Below are positions 25,829 through 33,215 of a DNA stretch of 50,677 nucleotides, piece after piece. The stretch's first letter is position 1. Every line of letters starts with the position of its first letter. Under the pieces are notes generated by a model that was not told the DNA's origin, ran no database searches, and saw only the letters and a program-made list of their open reading frames with translations. The stretch is from DASUSH01 sp036375215 (GTDB lineage Bacteria; Actinomycetota; Thermoleophilia; Solirubrobacterales; 70-9): positions 1 through 50,677 of the forward strand of contig DASUSH010000053.1 in assembly GCA_036375215.1 (NCBI GenBank), written 5' to 3'. The translations under genes and the position numbers were made by a program.

Positions 25829-27187
25829 TCAGCCGACCCCCGGCGGGATGTCGGAGGGATCGCACTTGTCCTGCAGGAAGCCGTCGGCGAGGAAGGGGTT
25901 CGAGCCGTCGGGGGCGGGCTGCGTGGCCGCGCCCGGGCAGGCGGTCAGGTTCGGGTTGAAGTCGAGCTGGTCGTAGCGCTGGCTCGCCGGCTGGGGCGTC
26001 AGCTGCCCGGTCGTCTCGTCGATGTTGAAGATCCCGGTCGCCGGGATCGAGGCGCGCGCGTAGTGGCCGTTGCCGTCGTAGTAGGCGGTCGCCTCGGCGA
26101 ACTTGGTCACGAAGCCCATCAGGTCCGGCGAGTACGGCGCCGCGAAGCGGACGTTCTCGAGCGAGTCCTGGAGCGCGGCGATCGACGGCCCGACCGCGGC
26201 GCGGGTCCGCCGCTCGAACTCGGGGGCGTCGCGCAGCGAGTCGGCGAGGTCGTTGGCGGGGCCGGGCTCGAAGACGGCGTGCCCGAGGTCGTCGAAGACC
26301 GGGACCGAGCGCTCGGCGACCGGCCGCAGGTCGCGCAGGAAGCCGGGCAGCTCGGTGGTCGAGCCCTTCGCCGCGGCGACGAACGGGTCGAGGTCGTCGA
26401 GCGTCGCCCGCAGGTTGACGAAGGTCGTGTTGCCCTGGCGCAGGGCCGGCGGCAGGGCAACGAGGACGCGCTCGAGGGAGCTCGACTCCCGGGCGATCGC
26501 CCCGAGGGCCTCGTTCCCGTTCGAGACCAGCGAGGTGAGGTCGTCGCGGCGGGAGGCGATCGAGTTGACGACCTGGCCGGTGTCGACGACGAAATCGGTG
26601 AAGACCTGCTGGTCGCGGGTGAGCTCGGCAAAGAGCTTCTCGGTCGAGGACAGGCCCGGGTTGAAGAACTTGTAGGCGCGGTTGGCCTCGGGCCCGCGGT
26701 CGACGTAGATGCCGGCCTGGCCCGCGATCACCTGCTGCAGGGCGCGCCGGGCGCGCGGCCGGAACGTGGCGAAGAGCTCGTCGAGGTCGACGGGGGCGAC
26801 CGTGGACTGCTGCGGGAGCGGCTCGCTCGAGCTCAGCTCAGGCGCGTCGTTGGGTCCCGGCGCGATCGAGATGTAGCGGTTGGCGACCCCGGAGAGCGAG
26901 GTCTGCCTGATCACCGCCTCGGTCCCCTCGGTGAGCGGTTCCTCGGTCGTGATCGTGACCTCGGCCTGGTTGTCGTCGGTCAAGTCGAGCTTCTCGACCG
27001 AGCCGACCGCGACACCCCCGATCCGGACCTCGTTGCCCTCGACGAGCTGACCGCCGGTCTGGAAGAGGAGCTTGTACGTGTTCTTGTCGTCGCCCCCGGA
27101 GAAGAGGAGGAGCAGGACGAGCACGATCGCGGCGATGAGCGCGCCGAGCGCGGCGATCCTGGCGATCGGAGATTTTTTGTCTTCCAT
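25829..27187 (-). CDS. MlaD/Mce-family protein (first of cluster)
   Basis: A 452-residue protein that opens the six-gene operon: membrane anchor (about 9-29), MlaD domain (about 36-112; VRIGGVAVGSVEKL and TSLSGVANRYISI), helical Mce region and a short C-terminal domain with two cysteines. In mycobacterial operons mceA follows yrbEA/yrbEB, but here the upstream gene on this strand is a thioesterase, so permease genes are absent. The ribosome site is weak (CAGG six bases before ATG). Confidence 0.92.
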   Translation of the reverse strand: MEDKKSPIARIAALGALIAAIVLVLLLLFSGGDDKNTYKLLFQTGGQLVEGNEVRIGGVAVGSVEKLDLTDDNQAEVTITTEEPLTEGTEAVIRQTSLSGVANRYISIAPGPNDAPELSSSEPLPQQSTVAPVDLDELFATFRPRARRALQQVIAGQAGIYVDRGPEANRAYKFFNPGLSSTEKLFAELTRDQQVFTDFVVDTGQVVNSIASRRDDLTSLVSNGNEALGAIARESSSLERVLVALPPALRQGNTTFVNLRATLDDLDPFVAAAKGSTTELPGFLRDLRPVAERSVPVFDDLGHAVFEPGPANDLADSLRDAPEFERRTRAAVGPSIAALQDSLENVRFAAPYSPDLMGFVTKFAEATAYYDGNGHYARASIPATGIFNIDETTGQLTPQPASQRYDQLDFNPNLTACPGAATQPAPDGSNPFLADGFLQDKCDPSDIPPGVG

Positions 27188-27262
27188 GCGCGACCTGGTG
27201 ACCCTTACCCCCCGGCTGGCGACTCTCCTCCCCCAGCCGCATGCTCGGTTGCGTCAGACGGA

Positions 27263-27268
27263 ATGCTA
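27263..27268 (-). promoter_or_regulatory. Candidate -10 of the Mce operon
   Basis: Minus-strand TAGCAT lies about 75 bases upstream of the first Mce start. No good -35 is visible. The leader between it and the ATG contains six-base inverted arms, CGGCTG and CAGCCG (about 27213-27239). Confidence 0.3.
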
Positions 27269-27341
27269 TCCCCGCGCGAGGCGTGCCGGGAATCCCCTAA
27301 CGCCAACTCAACCTTTCGGCTGGACCGCATGGACAAGGCGG

Positions 27342-28136
27342 TTACGCGCGTTTGTCCACGAGCAGCGTCTGGGCCGCCCGGCCGATCCGTCCGCGCTCGT
27401 CGCGAAGCAGCGTGTCGGCGAGCCCGAGGCCGGTTTCCTCGGGCAGGGTGAGCGCGTCCAGGCAGACCCACTCGCCGGCCGGGTGGCGGTGCAGGTGGAC
27501 GGTCAGATCGACGTTGATGAAGAGGTACTCGCGCCAGTCGAGGGCGGCGCTGACGCCGTTGCCGGAGTCGGCGGCGACCATCACGCGGACCAGGGGCGTC
27601 GGCTCCTCGCCGGCGACGAGCGGGACCCGCATCCGCATCCAGACCGTCGCCGGGCCGGGTTCCAGGAAGGCACCGGTGAGGAACCGGTAGTCCATCGCGG
27701 TGTGGTAGCCGACGTCCTCGCCGGTCGGGAAGAAGTCGCCGGGCTCGGCGGTGTCGGGGCCCGGCGGGCCCTCGTCGGCGAGGCCCGGGATCTCGGTGGG
27801 GAGCTCGACCGGTCCCGTGCGAAGGCGCCAGGCGGTCGCCCGCATGAGCTCCCCCCGCTCGTCCGAGAGCGTCGCCTCGCAGAGCTCGACCCGCTTGCCC
27901 GGCTTCACGACGCGCGCGGCTACCGCGAGCGTCGCGATCGGCACCGAGCGCAGGATCTCGATCGTGATCCGGCCGACCCGCGCCGGCGGGGAGCCGTCCC
28001 CGTCCCCGAGCCGCTCGAGCTCACGAGCGATCAGCCCGGCCGGCGGCCCCGCGTGCTGGGCGCCGGGATCCCAGGGGCCACGGGTCAGCTCGGTCGCGCG
28101 GAAGCGATCGCCGTCGGGCTCGTAGAAAGCGCCCAC
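27342..28136 (-). CDS. Acyl-CoA thioesterase-like double-hotdog protein
   Basis: A 264-residue protein resembling TesB-type/4HBT_3 thioesterases: an N-terminal hotdog with WDPGAQHAGPPAGLIARELE and a C-terminal hotdog with YLFINVDLTVHLHRHPAGEW. It would cleave acyl-CoA thioesters in the cytoplasm, and its substrate is unknown. I place the start at GTG 28136, where TACGCT sits six bases upstream; an in-frame ATG at 28208 would overlap the divergent gene's promoter and add a basic, low-quality leader. It may support lipid metabolism linked to the Mce operon, by proximity only. Confidence 0.8.
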   Translation of the reverse strand: MGAFYEPDGDRFRATELTRGPWDPGAQHAGPPAGLIARELERLGDGDGSPPARVGRITIEILRSVPIATLAVAARVVKPGKRVELCEATLSDERGELMRATAWRLRTGPVELPTEIPGLADEGPPGPDTAEPGDFFPTGEDVGYHTAMDYRFLTGAFLEPGPATVWMRMRVPLVAGEEPTPLVRVMVAADSGNGVSAALDWREYLFINVDLTVHLHRHPAGEWVCLDALTLPEETGLGLADTLLRDERGRIGRAAQTLLVDKRA

Positions 28137-28142
28137 CGCCTG

Positions 28143-28148
28143 AGCGTA
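28143..28148 (-). promoter_or_regulatory. TANNNT -10 box of the thioesterase gene
   Basis: Minus-strand TACGCT lies six bases before GTG 28136. A plus-strand TATGCG (28178-28183), six bases before ATG 28190, serves the divergent gene. The two start codons are only 53 bases apart. Confidence 0.45.
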
Positions 28149-28189
28149 TTTCTTGCGTCGCGGCGGGCGGTCCGGGGTATGCGGTGAGC

Positions 28190-28675
28190 ATGGCCGAGAC
28201 GAGCCCAACCCTGCCTCCGCTCGAACACGAGCCCCAGCTCCGCGGCGCGGCCAGCCCGGATTCGCCCGCCGAGGCCGCCGCGCGCGACGGCGTCGAGCCG
28301 GCGCGCGCGAACTGGGAGTGGGCGGTCACGGCGCTCGGCCTGCTGATGATCCTGGCGGGCGTGGCGCTGGCCGGCTTCCCCTTCCTGTTGGACTTCACCT
28401 CCGGCGCGGCCGCGGCGAACACGATCGTCTGCGGCGGCGTCGCGATCTTCCTCGGAGTCCTGCGCGTGGCCGGGGTCCGCCACCCGCTCGTCGGCTACGC
28501 GGCGATGCTCGTCGGCGCCTGGCTCTTCGCCTCGAGCTTCTTCGTGGGCGAGCTGGCGCGGGAGGCGTGGACCGAGCGCTTTTACGGCGCCGGGGTCTTC
28601 CTCCTCGGCACCCTCGGGCTCACCCGCCTCACCCCGGATCCGGCGCACGGCGCGGCCAGCAGCGACCTGCGCTGA
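28190..28675 (+). CDS. Four-span membrane protein
   Basis: A 161-residue protein. About 40 soluble N-terminal residues precede four predicted helices (about 44-64, 69-90, 97-117 and 126-143). The paired-helix layout with a Trp near the first helix is reminiscent of SPW-repeat membrane proteins, but the match is weak. The ATG at 28190 sits six bases after a -10-like TATGCG; GTG 28184 is an alternative. It is divergent from the thioesterase gene. I cannot assign a function. Confidence 0.7.
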   Translation: MAETSPTLPPLEHEPQLRGAASPDSPAEAAARDGVEPARANWEWAVTALGLLMILAGVALAGFPFLLDFTSGAAAANTIVCGGVAIFLGVLRVAGVRHPLVGYAAMLVGAWLFASSFFVGELAREAWTERFYGAGVFLLGTLGLTRLTPDPAHGAASSDLR

Positions 28676-28704
28676 GCGCGTAACGAAACGCGCTCGGGCG
28701 CGAC

Positions 28705-28732
28705 TAATCTGGTGAGGGGCTGGTGAAGCCCC
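28705..28732 (+). promoter_or_regulatory. Promoter -10 and leader hairpin of msrB
   Basis: TAATCT (28705-28710) is a good -10. Directly after it, GGGGCT and AGCCCC flank GGTGA (28716-28732), forming a hairpin seven bases before the Shine-Dalgarno AAGGAGG. The stem could influence ribosome access. Confidence 0.4.
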
Positions 28733-28753
28733 GTGCCCCAAGGAGGCCGCCTG

Positions 28754-29149
28754 ATGGAGAAGATCAAGAAGTCCGACGCCGAGTGGCGCGAGCAGCTCTC
28801 CCCCGAGGAGTACGCCGTCGCCCGCGAGCAGGGCACCGAGCGCGCCTTCACCGGCCGCTACTGGGACAACAAGGAGAAGGGCACCTACCGCTGCGTCGGC
28901 TGCGGCCAGCCCGTCTTCGAGTCCGAGACCAAGTTCGACTCCGGCACCGGCTGGCCGAGCTTCTACGAGCCCGCCGCCGGCGAGAACGTCGAGACCGAGC
29001 AGGACCGCAGCCTCTTCATGCGCCGCACCGAGGTCCACTGCAGCCGCTGCGACTCCCACCTGGGCCACGTCTTCGACGACGGCCCGGACCCGACCGGCCA
29101 GCGCTACTGCATCAACTCCTGCTCGCTGGAGTTCGAGCCGGAGGAGTAG
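28754..29149 (+). CDS. msrB: Peptide-methionine (R)-S-oxide reductase MsrB
   Basis: A 131-residue enzyme that reduces methionine-R-sulfoxide in oxidised proteins. It has the catalytic Cys119 in RYCINS, the GWPSF segment and two zinc-binding CxxC pairs (CVGC and CSRC). Length and motifs match the single-domain MsrB family. The GTG-initiated alternative upstream reads through the ribosome site, so ATG 28754 with AAGGAGG upstream is correct. It is monocistronic and convergent with serS. Confidence 0.96.
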   Translation: MEKIKKSDAEWREQLSPEEYAVAREQGTERAFTGRYWDNKEKGTYRCVGCGQPVFESETKFDSGTGWPSFYEPAAGENVETEQDRSLFMRRTEVHCSRCDSHLGHVFDDGPDPTGQRYCINSCSLEFEPEE

Positions 29150-29181
29150 GGGCTACCCCACCGGCCCGCACCGCTCGTCCC

Positions 29182-29208
29182 AACCTAAAGGGGTCTGACC
29201 CTCAGGTT
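29182..29208. repeat. REP-like palindrome (GGGGTCTGACCC family) over the serS stop codon
   Basis: AACCT-AGGGGTC-T-GACCCT-AGGTT nested arms cover the stop codon of serS (29202-29204). The core GGGTCTGACCC recurs at 31968-31978, and as GGGTCAGACCC at 39473-39497. Between convergent msrB and serS it could also terminate transcription both ways. Confidence 0.55.
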
Positions 29209-30482
29209 TGGCGCGCCGCCCGCAACTCCGCCGGGGCCCCCGCCGCCACCAGCGCCGGGGGCATCGAGACCCCGCCGCCCGAGTCCTGGCGGTTCTCGAT
29301 CAGGGCGATCAGGGTGCGGCCGATCGCGACGGCGGTGCCGTTGGCGTTGTGGACGTGGACGGGGGCGGCCTCGCGCTCGGGGCGGTAGCGGCAGTCCGAG
29401 CGGCGGGCCTGGTAGTCGGTCGTGTTGGAGGTGGAGGTCAGCTCCCGGTAGCGCTCCTGGCTCGGGATCCAGCCCTCGCAGTCGAACTTGCGGGCGGCCG
29501 GGGCGCCGAGGTCCCCGACCGGGATGTCGACGACGCGGTAGGGGATCTCGAGCGCGCCCAGGATCCGCTCCTGGATCGCGAGCAGGCGCTCGTGCTCGGC
29601 GACCGAGTCCTCCGGGCCGCAGAACGTGAACATCTCGACCTTGTCGAACTGGTGCACGCGGAAGATCCCGCGCGTGTCCTTGCCGGCCGCACCGGCCTCG
29701 CGGCGGAAGCAGGTCGAGATCCCGGCGTAGCGGAGCGGCAGCTGGTCGGCGGCGAGGATCTCGCCCGCGTGCAGCGCCGCGAGCGAGACCTCCGAGGTCC
29801 CGACGAGGAAGAGCTCGTCCTGCGGGATCTCGTAGATCATCTCCCGCTCGGCCGGGAAGAACCCGGTGCCATACAGGGCCTGCTCGCGGACCAGCACGGG
29901 CGGCACGACCGGCACGAAGCCCTCCGGCGCGAGCAGGTCGAGCGCGAAGCGCACCAGCGCCAGCTCGACGAGGACGAGATCGCCCAGCAGGTAGGCGAAC
30001 CGCGACCCCGACGCGGCCGCGGCATGCTCGACGTCGATCAGGCCGAGCTCGGTGCCGAGGTCGAGGTGGTCGCGCGGCTCGAAGTCGAAGCTCGGGCGCT
30101 CGCCGACCTCGCGCAGGACGACCGCGTCCTCGTCGGTGTCGCCGTCCGGCGCCGCCGGGTCGGGGATGTTCGGCAGCAGGACCGCGAGCTCGGCGATCTC
30201 CGCCTCGACCTCGGCGAGCTCGGACTCGAGCGCCTTGATCTCGCCGCCGAGCTCGCGCATCGCCGCGATCTCCGCCTCGGCGTCCTCGCCGGCGCGCTTC
30301 GCCCGGGCGATCGCGTCGGAGGCCTGGTTGCGGTGGGCGCGGCGGTCCTCGAGCCCGGGCAGGAGCTCGCGCCGGCGCGCGTCGAGGGCGAGGAGCTGGT
30401 CGAGCTGCTCGGCGGCGCCGCGGCGGGCGAGCGCCTCCCTCGCCGGGCCGGGGTCCTCGCGGATTCGCCTCAGGTCGAGCAG
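29202..30482 (-). CDS. serS: Seryl-tRNA synthetase, apparently initiated at CTG
   Basis: A 426-residue class II synthetase that charges tRNA-Ser. The N-terminal tRNA-binding coiled-coil arm (about 30-100) and class II motifs are present, including motif 2 (CFRREAGAAGKDTRG) and motif 3 (NGTAVAIGRTLIALIENRQ). The canonical start region (M)LDLRRIREDP is encoded from CTG 30482; no in-frame ATG, GTG or TTG exists until 30260, which would remove 74 residues and most of the arm. The CTG lies 25 bases after the cytochrome c stop codon, with a G-rich stretch upstream as a possible ribosome site. Confidence 0.93.
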   Translation of the reverse strand: MLDLRRIREDPGPAREALARRGAAEQLDQLLALDARRRELLPGLEDRRAHRNQASDAIARAKRAGEDAEAEIAAMRELGGEIKALESELAEVEAEIAELAVLLPNIPDPAAPDGDTDEDAVVLREVGERPSFDFEPRDHLDLGTELGLIDVEHAAAASGSRFAYLLGDLVLVELALVRFALDLLAPEGFVPVVPPVLVREQALYGTGFFPAEREMIYEIPQDELFLVGTSEVSLAALHAGEILAADQLPLRYAGISTCFRREAGAAGKDTRGIFRVHQFDKVEMFTFCGPEDSVAEHERLLAIQERILGALEIPYRVVDIPVGDLGAPAARKFDCEGWIPSQERYRELTSTSNTTDYQARRSDCRYRPEREAAPVHVHNANGTAVAIGRTLIALIENRQDSGGGVSMPPALVAAGAPAELRAARQT

Positions 30483-30507
30483 GGGCCCGCCCCCGGAGAG
30501 CCGGGGC

Positions 30508-30915
30508 CTACTCGCTGTCGGAGCCCGGTCGCGGCGGCTCCTCGACTTCGCTGCCGGAGTACTCCGCGACGAACTCGGCGACGCTCTCGGCCTCGTCCCC
30601 GACGACGATGTTCTGGGGCATGATCGCGCCCGAGAACCCGCCGTTGCGGATCGCGTAGAGGGCGTCCTTGTAGTCGACCGTGCGCTGGTCGAGGTTCGGG
30701 CCCTGGACCCGGAGCTCGCGGCCGGACGAGCCCTCGGCGCCGGCGGCGGTCAGCGTGTGGCAGCCCGAGCAGCGCTGCGAGAAGAGCTCGGCACCCGCGT
30801 ATGCCGGGTCGTCCTCGGCGACGGTGATCCCCTCCGTCCCGCAGGCCGAGAGGGCGATCGCCGCGATGCCCGCGACGAGCAGCACCGGAAGAGCGCGTGG
30901 GGTTGGAAGTCGCAC
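30508..30915 (-). CDS. Cytochrome c lipoprotein
   Basis: A 135-residue mono-haem cytochrome c. The signal peptide ends in a lipobox (ALSAC, Cys about 25), so it is probably anchored to the outer face of the membrane. CSGCH binds haem and GAIMPQN supplies the Met ligand. It would shuttle electrons in the respiratory chain. I choose GTG 30915 because the upstream ATG at 30930 is itself part of a TATGAT -10 box. It lies 25 bases upstream of serS on the same strand. Confidence 0.85.
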   Translation of the reverse strand: MRLPTPRALPVLLVAGIAAIALSACGTEGITVAEDDPAYAGAELFSQRCSGCHTLTAAGAEGSSGRELRVQGPNLDQRTVDYKDALYAIRNGGFSGAIMPQNIVVGDEAESVAEFVAEYSGSEVEEPPRPGSDSE

Positions 30916-30925
30916 GGCGGGCGGC

Positions 30926-30933
30926 ATCATACT
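30926..30933. promoter_or_regulatory. Overlapping divergent -10 boxes
   Basis: Minus-strand TATGAT (30931-30926) faces the cytochrome gene with a 10-base gap to GTG 30915. Plus-strand CATACT (30928-30933) faces the flavin reductase with an 8-base gap to TTG 30942. The two boxes share four base pairs, so a single melted region could serve both genes. Confidence 0.5.
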
Positions 30934-30941
30934 TCCGGCCC

Positions 30942-31454
30942 TTGCGCGACGAACCCAACCACTACCGGCAGGCCCCGGAACCCGACCCGGCCGGCTTCCG
31001 CGCGGCGATGTCGCTGCTGCCCACCGGGGTGTGCGTGGTCACCGCCATGGCGGCCGGCGAGCCCGCCGGCGCGACCGCCGGAGCGGTCTCCTCGCTCTCC
31101 CTCGAGCCGGTGATGATGCTCGCCTGCCTGGACCGCGGGTCGCGCACGCTCGAGGCCGTGCGCGGGTCCGGGCGGTTCGGCGTGAACGTGCTGGCCGCCG
31201 ATCGCGAGGACCTCGCCCACCGCTTCTCGACCAAGGAGCACCCGACCGTGAAGTGGGACGGGGTCGAGTGGTCGGAGCGCTCGGGCGTCCCCTGGATCGA
31301 GGGGACGGTCGCGACCCTCGCCTGCGAGCTCGCCGACCTGCACGAGGGCGGCGACCACGTGATCGCGACGGGACCCGTCGTGGGGCTCGAGGCCGCGGGG
31401 GGCGACCCGCTCGTCTTCTGGGGCGGGGCCTACCACGGCCTCCACCTCGGCTAG
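30942..31454 (+). CDS. Flavin reductase-like FMN-binding protein
   Basis: A 170-residue flavin reductase-domain protein (HpaC/ActVB type). The N-terminal LLPTGVCVVTA and the following GAVSSLSLEPVMMLACLDRGS segments are typical of the split-barrel FMN-binding fold, and a late HVIATGPVVGLE block matches the family. It would supply reduced flavin using NAD(P)H, or bind flavin for another oxidoreductase. The start is TTG 30942, placed by the overlapping divergent -10 box; the frame is open further upstream through the cytochrome start. No partner monooxygenase is adjacent. Confidence 0.86.
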   Translation: MRDEPNHYRQAPEPDPAGFRAAMSLLPTGVCVVTAMAAGEPAGATAGAVSSLSLEPVMMLACLDRGSRTLEAVRGSGRFGVNVLAADREDLAHRFSTKEHPTVKWDGVEWSERSGVPWIEGTVATLACELADLHEGGDHVIATGPVVGLEAAGGDPLVFWGGAYHGLHLG

Positions 31455-31457
31455 CGC

Positions 31458-31487
31458 GGGGACGGAAGGGACGGTCCCGGCCGTCCC
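31458..31487. repeat. REP-like nested palindrome (GGGACGGTCCC family)
   Basis: GGGACGG...GGGACGGTCCC...CCGTCCC nested arms lie at the junction of two convergent genes and touch the stop codon of the membrane protein gene (31487-31489). The 21-mer at 31458-31478 recurs in inverted orientation with one mismatch inside nuoG (39081-39101). It can act as a two-way terminator. Confidence 0.55.
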
Positions 31488-31927
31488 TAGAAGCCGCCCC
31501 CGACGGCGCCGGCGCGCAGCGCGAGGCCGAAGATCACGAGCGCCGAGAGGGCCATGATGCCGGTCTCGTCGCGGGTGATCGCGAGCGCGATCTCGCGGCG
31601 GCGGCCGTCGGGCAGCGCGTCGAAGTCGAGGCCCTGGAGCTCGCGGTCCGCCACCGTGGCCCGCGCGCCCTCGCCGAGGAACGAGACGAGCAGCGGCAGC
31701 AGGCCGTAGACGTAGTGGAGGCCGTCGGGCGGCTCGCGGCCGGAAAGCAGCAGGACGGTGCCGAGCAGGATCTGGATCAGGATCAGCGCCTGCATCGCCC
31801 GGACCGCGTACCAGAACCCGACGGTGGGCCGGCGCCGCAGCCAAGCCACCCCGCCCCAGAGCCCCGCGACGAGGCTCGAGGCGACGACCGCAACGCCGGT
31901 CCAGATGTGGAGATCGGCCTCGGTCAT
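31487..31927 (-). CDS. Four-span membrane protein next to the nuo operon
   Basis: A 146-residue protein with four predicted helices (about 8-28, 42-62, 70-88 and 120-140) and a soluble loop between the third and fourth. A His near the first helix (LHIWTG) and one in the loop after helix two (GLHYVYG) could bind a cofactor, but this is speculative. GGAG five bases before the ATG supports the start. It is divergent from nuoA. I do not recognise the family. Confidence 0.72.
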   Translation of the reverse strand: MTEADLHIWTGVAVVASSLVAGLWGGVAWLRRRPTVGFWYAVRAMQALILIQILLGTVLLLSGREPPDGLHYVYGLLPLLVSFLGEGARATVADRELQGLDFDALPDGRRREIALAITRDETGIMALSALVIFGLALRAGAVGGGF

Positions 31928-31967
31928 CGCGGCTCCACGGGGGTCGGGCCCGGAGCTTGCGGGGCAC

Positions 31968-31978
31968 GGGTCTGACCC
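31968..31978. repeat. Copy of the GGGTCTGACCC palindrome
   Basis: The core palindrome of the element at 29182-29208 recurs here between the divergent membrane protein gene and nuoA. Here the flanks are not symmetrical. Confidence 0.5.
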
Positions 31979-32037
31979 CCGACGAAACCCATTCTTATGC
32001 GGAAGATCACTATGTAACACCTTGCCACAAGGTCGGA

Positions 32038-32043
32038 TAGTCT
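32038..32043 (+). promoter_or_regulatory. -10 box of the nuo operon
   Basis: TAGTCT ends ten bases before the GTG of nuoA. GCGAAGA between them is at best a weak ribosome site. No clear -35 is visible. Confidence 0.4.
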
Positions 32044-32053
32044 CCTGCGAAGA

Positions 32054-32413
32054 GTGCTTGAGGGATATCTCCCCGTGATCGTCTTCGTCGGGCTCGGCCT
32101 CGGCGTCGGATTGGCCCTGATCACGCTCAATCACCTCGTGGGGCCGAAGCGGCCGAGCGCCGTCAAGTCCGAGCCCTACGAGTGCGGCCTCCCGACCGAG
32201 GTCACCCGCACCTTCCGCTTCGGGATCAGCTTCTACATGGTCGCGATGCTGTTCATCCTCTTCGACATCGAGGTGGTCTTCCTCTATCCCGTCGGCGTGA
32301 TCCTGCAGGGCGCCGACTCGGTCTTCGTGCTCGCCGAGATCCTGGTGTTCGTCGCTCTGCTCCTGGTGGCGCTGGTGTACGTCTGGCGCCGAGGAGCGCT
32401 CGATTGGAAGTAG
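32054..32413 (+). CDS. nuoA: NADH-quinone oxidoreductase subunit A
   Basis: A 119-residue membrane subunit of complex I with three helices. The KSEPYECGLP loop, whose Cys lies near the quinone cavity, and the MLFILFDIEVVFLYP helix are diagnostic. It is the first gene of the operon and starts at GTG. Its end overlaps the nuoB start. Confidence 0.96.
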   Translation: MLEGYLPVIVFVGLGLGVGLALITLNHLVGPKRPSAVKSEPYECGLPTEVTRTFRFGISFYMVAMLFILFDIEVVFLYPVGVILQGADSVFVLAEILVFVALLLVALVYVWRRGALDWK

Positions 32414-33153
32414 TCCGCCGCGAGAAGCTGAGGGCGGCCGCACCCCTGGAGCAGCCGAAGAGCCGCGAGGAGCTGCGCGTGCGCCAGCTCCGCGCCCGCG
32501 ACCTCCTGCGCGGCGACCTCGAGGGCGAGGAGCTGCAGCGGCACGTCGAGGACTCGGTGCTGACGACGACGCTCGAGAAGGCCCTCAACTGGGGCCGGGC
32601 CAACGCGATGTTCCCCGCCACGTTCGGGCTCGCCTGCTGCGCGATCGAGATGATGTCGATCGTCTCGCCGCGCTACGACATCGCCCGCTTCGGCGCCGAG
32701 GCGATGCGGGCCTCCCCGCGCCAGGCCGACTTCATCATCCTCTCGGGCCGGGTCTCGATCAAGATGGCGCCGGTCGTCCGCCGCATCTACGACCAGATGC
32801 TGGAGCCGAAGTGGGCGATCTCGATGGGGGCCTGCTCTTCCTCCGGCGGGATGTTCGCCAACTACGCGGTGGTCCAGGGCGCGGACAAGTTCATGCCCGT
32901 CGACATGCACGTGCCGGGCTGCCCGCCCCGCCCCGAGGCGCTCCTCTACGGGTTCAACAAGCTCCAGAAGAAGATCCTCGGCCATCCCGACCCGGGCTGG
33001 CGCCGCCGCTACAACGCGGAGGGCACCGAGGAGTGGGCGCGCGGCGTCGACATCGCCACCCCGGAGGAGCGCAAGGCCTACGAGCGCGCCCGGGAGGCGG
33101 CGCGGGCGGCGATGCCGATGTCGACCCGTGCAACTAGCGGCCCGGGGGCCTAA
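32404..33153 (+). CDS. nuoB: NADH-quinone oxidoreductase subunit B
   Basis: A 249-residue peripheral-arm subunit that holds the last iron-sulfur cluster, N2. LACCAIEMM, GACSSSGG and PGCPPRPE supply the cluster ligands. It is longer than typical NuoB owing to ~50 extra N-terminal residues and a charged C-terminal tail. The start is TTG 32404, eight bases after a GAGGAG site and overlapping nuoA by ten bases. Confidence 0.95.
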   Translation: MEVVRREKLRAAAPLEQPKSREELRVRQLRARDLLRGDLEGEELQRHVEDSVLTTTLEKALNWGRANAMFPATFGLACCAIEMMSIVSPRYDIARFGAEAMRASPRQADFIILSGRVSIKMAPVVRRIYDQMLEPKWAISMGACSSSGGMFANYAVVQGADKFMPVDMHVPGCPPRPEALLYGFNKLQKKILGHPDPGWRRRYNAEGTEEWARGVDIATPEERKAYERAREAARAAMPMSTRATSGPGA

Positions 33154-33155
33154 CC

Positions 33156-33215
33156 ATGAGCCCGACGGAAGCGGACGCGAAGCGGAGCATTCCGGCGGAT
33201 TGGTTCGGGGCCTGA
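33156..33215 (+). CDS. 19-residue small reading frame between nuoB and nuoC
   Basis: ATG 33156 opens a 19-codon frame (MSPTEADAKRSIPADWFGA) that ends in a TGA overlapping the nuoC ATG as TGATG. The A and TG are shared, so translation of nuoC could be coupled to it. It sits two bases after the nuoB stop codon. A leader peptide, a small accessory subunit, or simply a misplaced nuoC start are the options; the last is unlikely because the frame stops. Confidence 0.45.
   Translation: MSPTEADAKRSIPADWFGA

Noticed and set aside
30470..30958. 162-residue frame overlapping the cytochrome c gene
   Set aside because: It lies in a different frame from the cytochrome with its clear lipobox, CSGCH and Met ligand.
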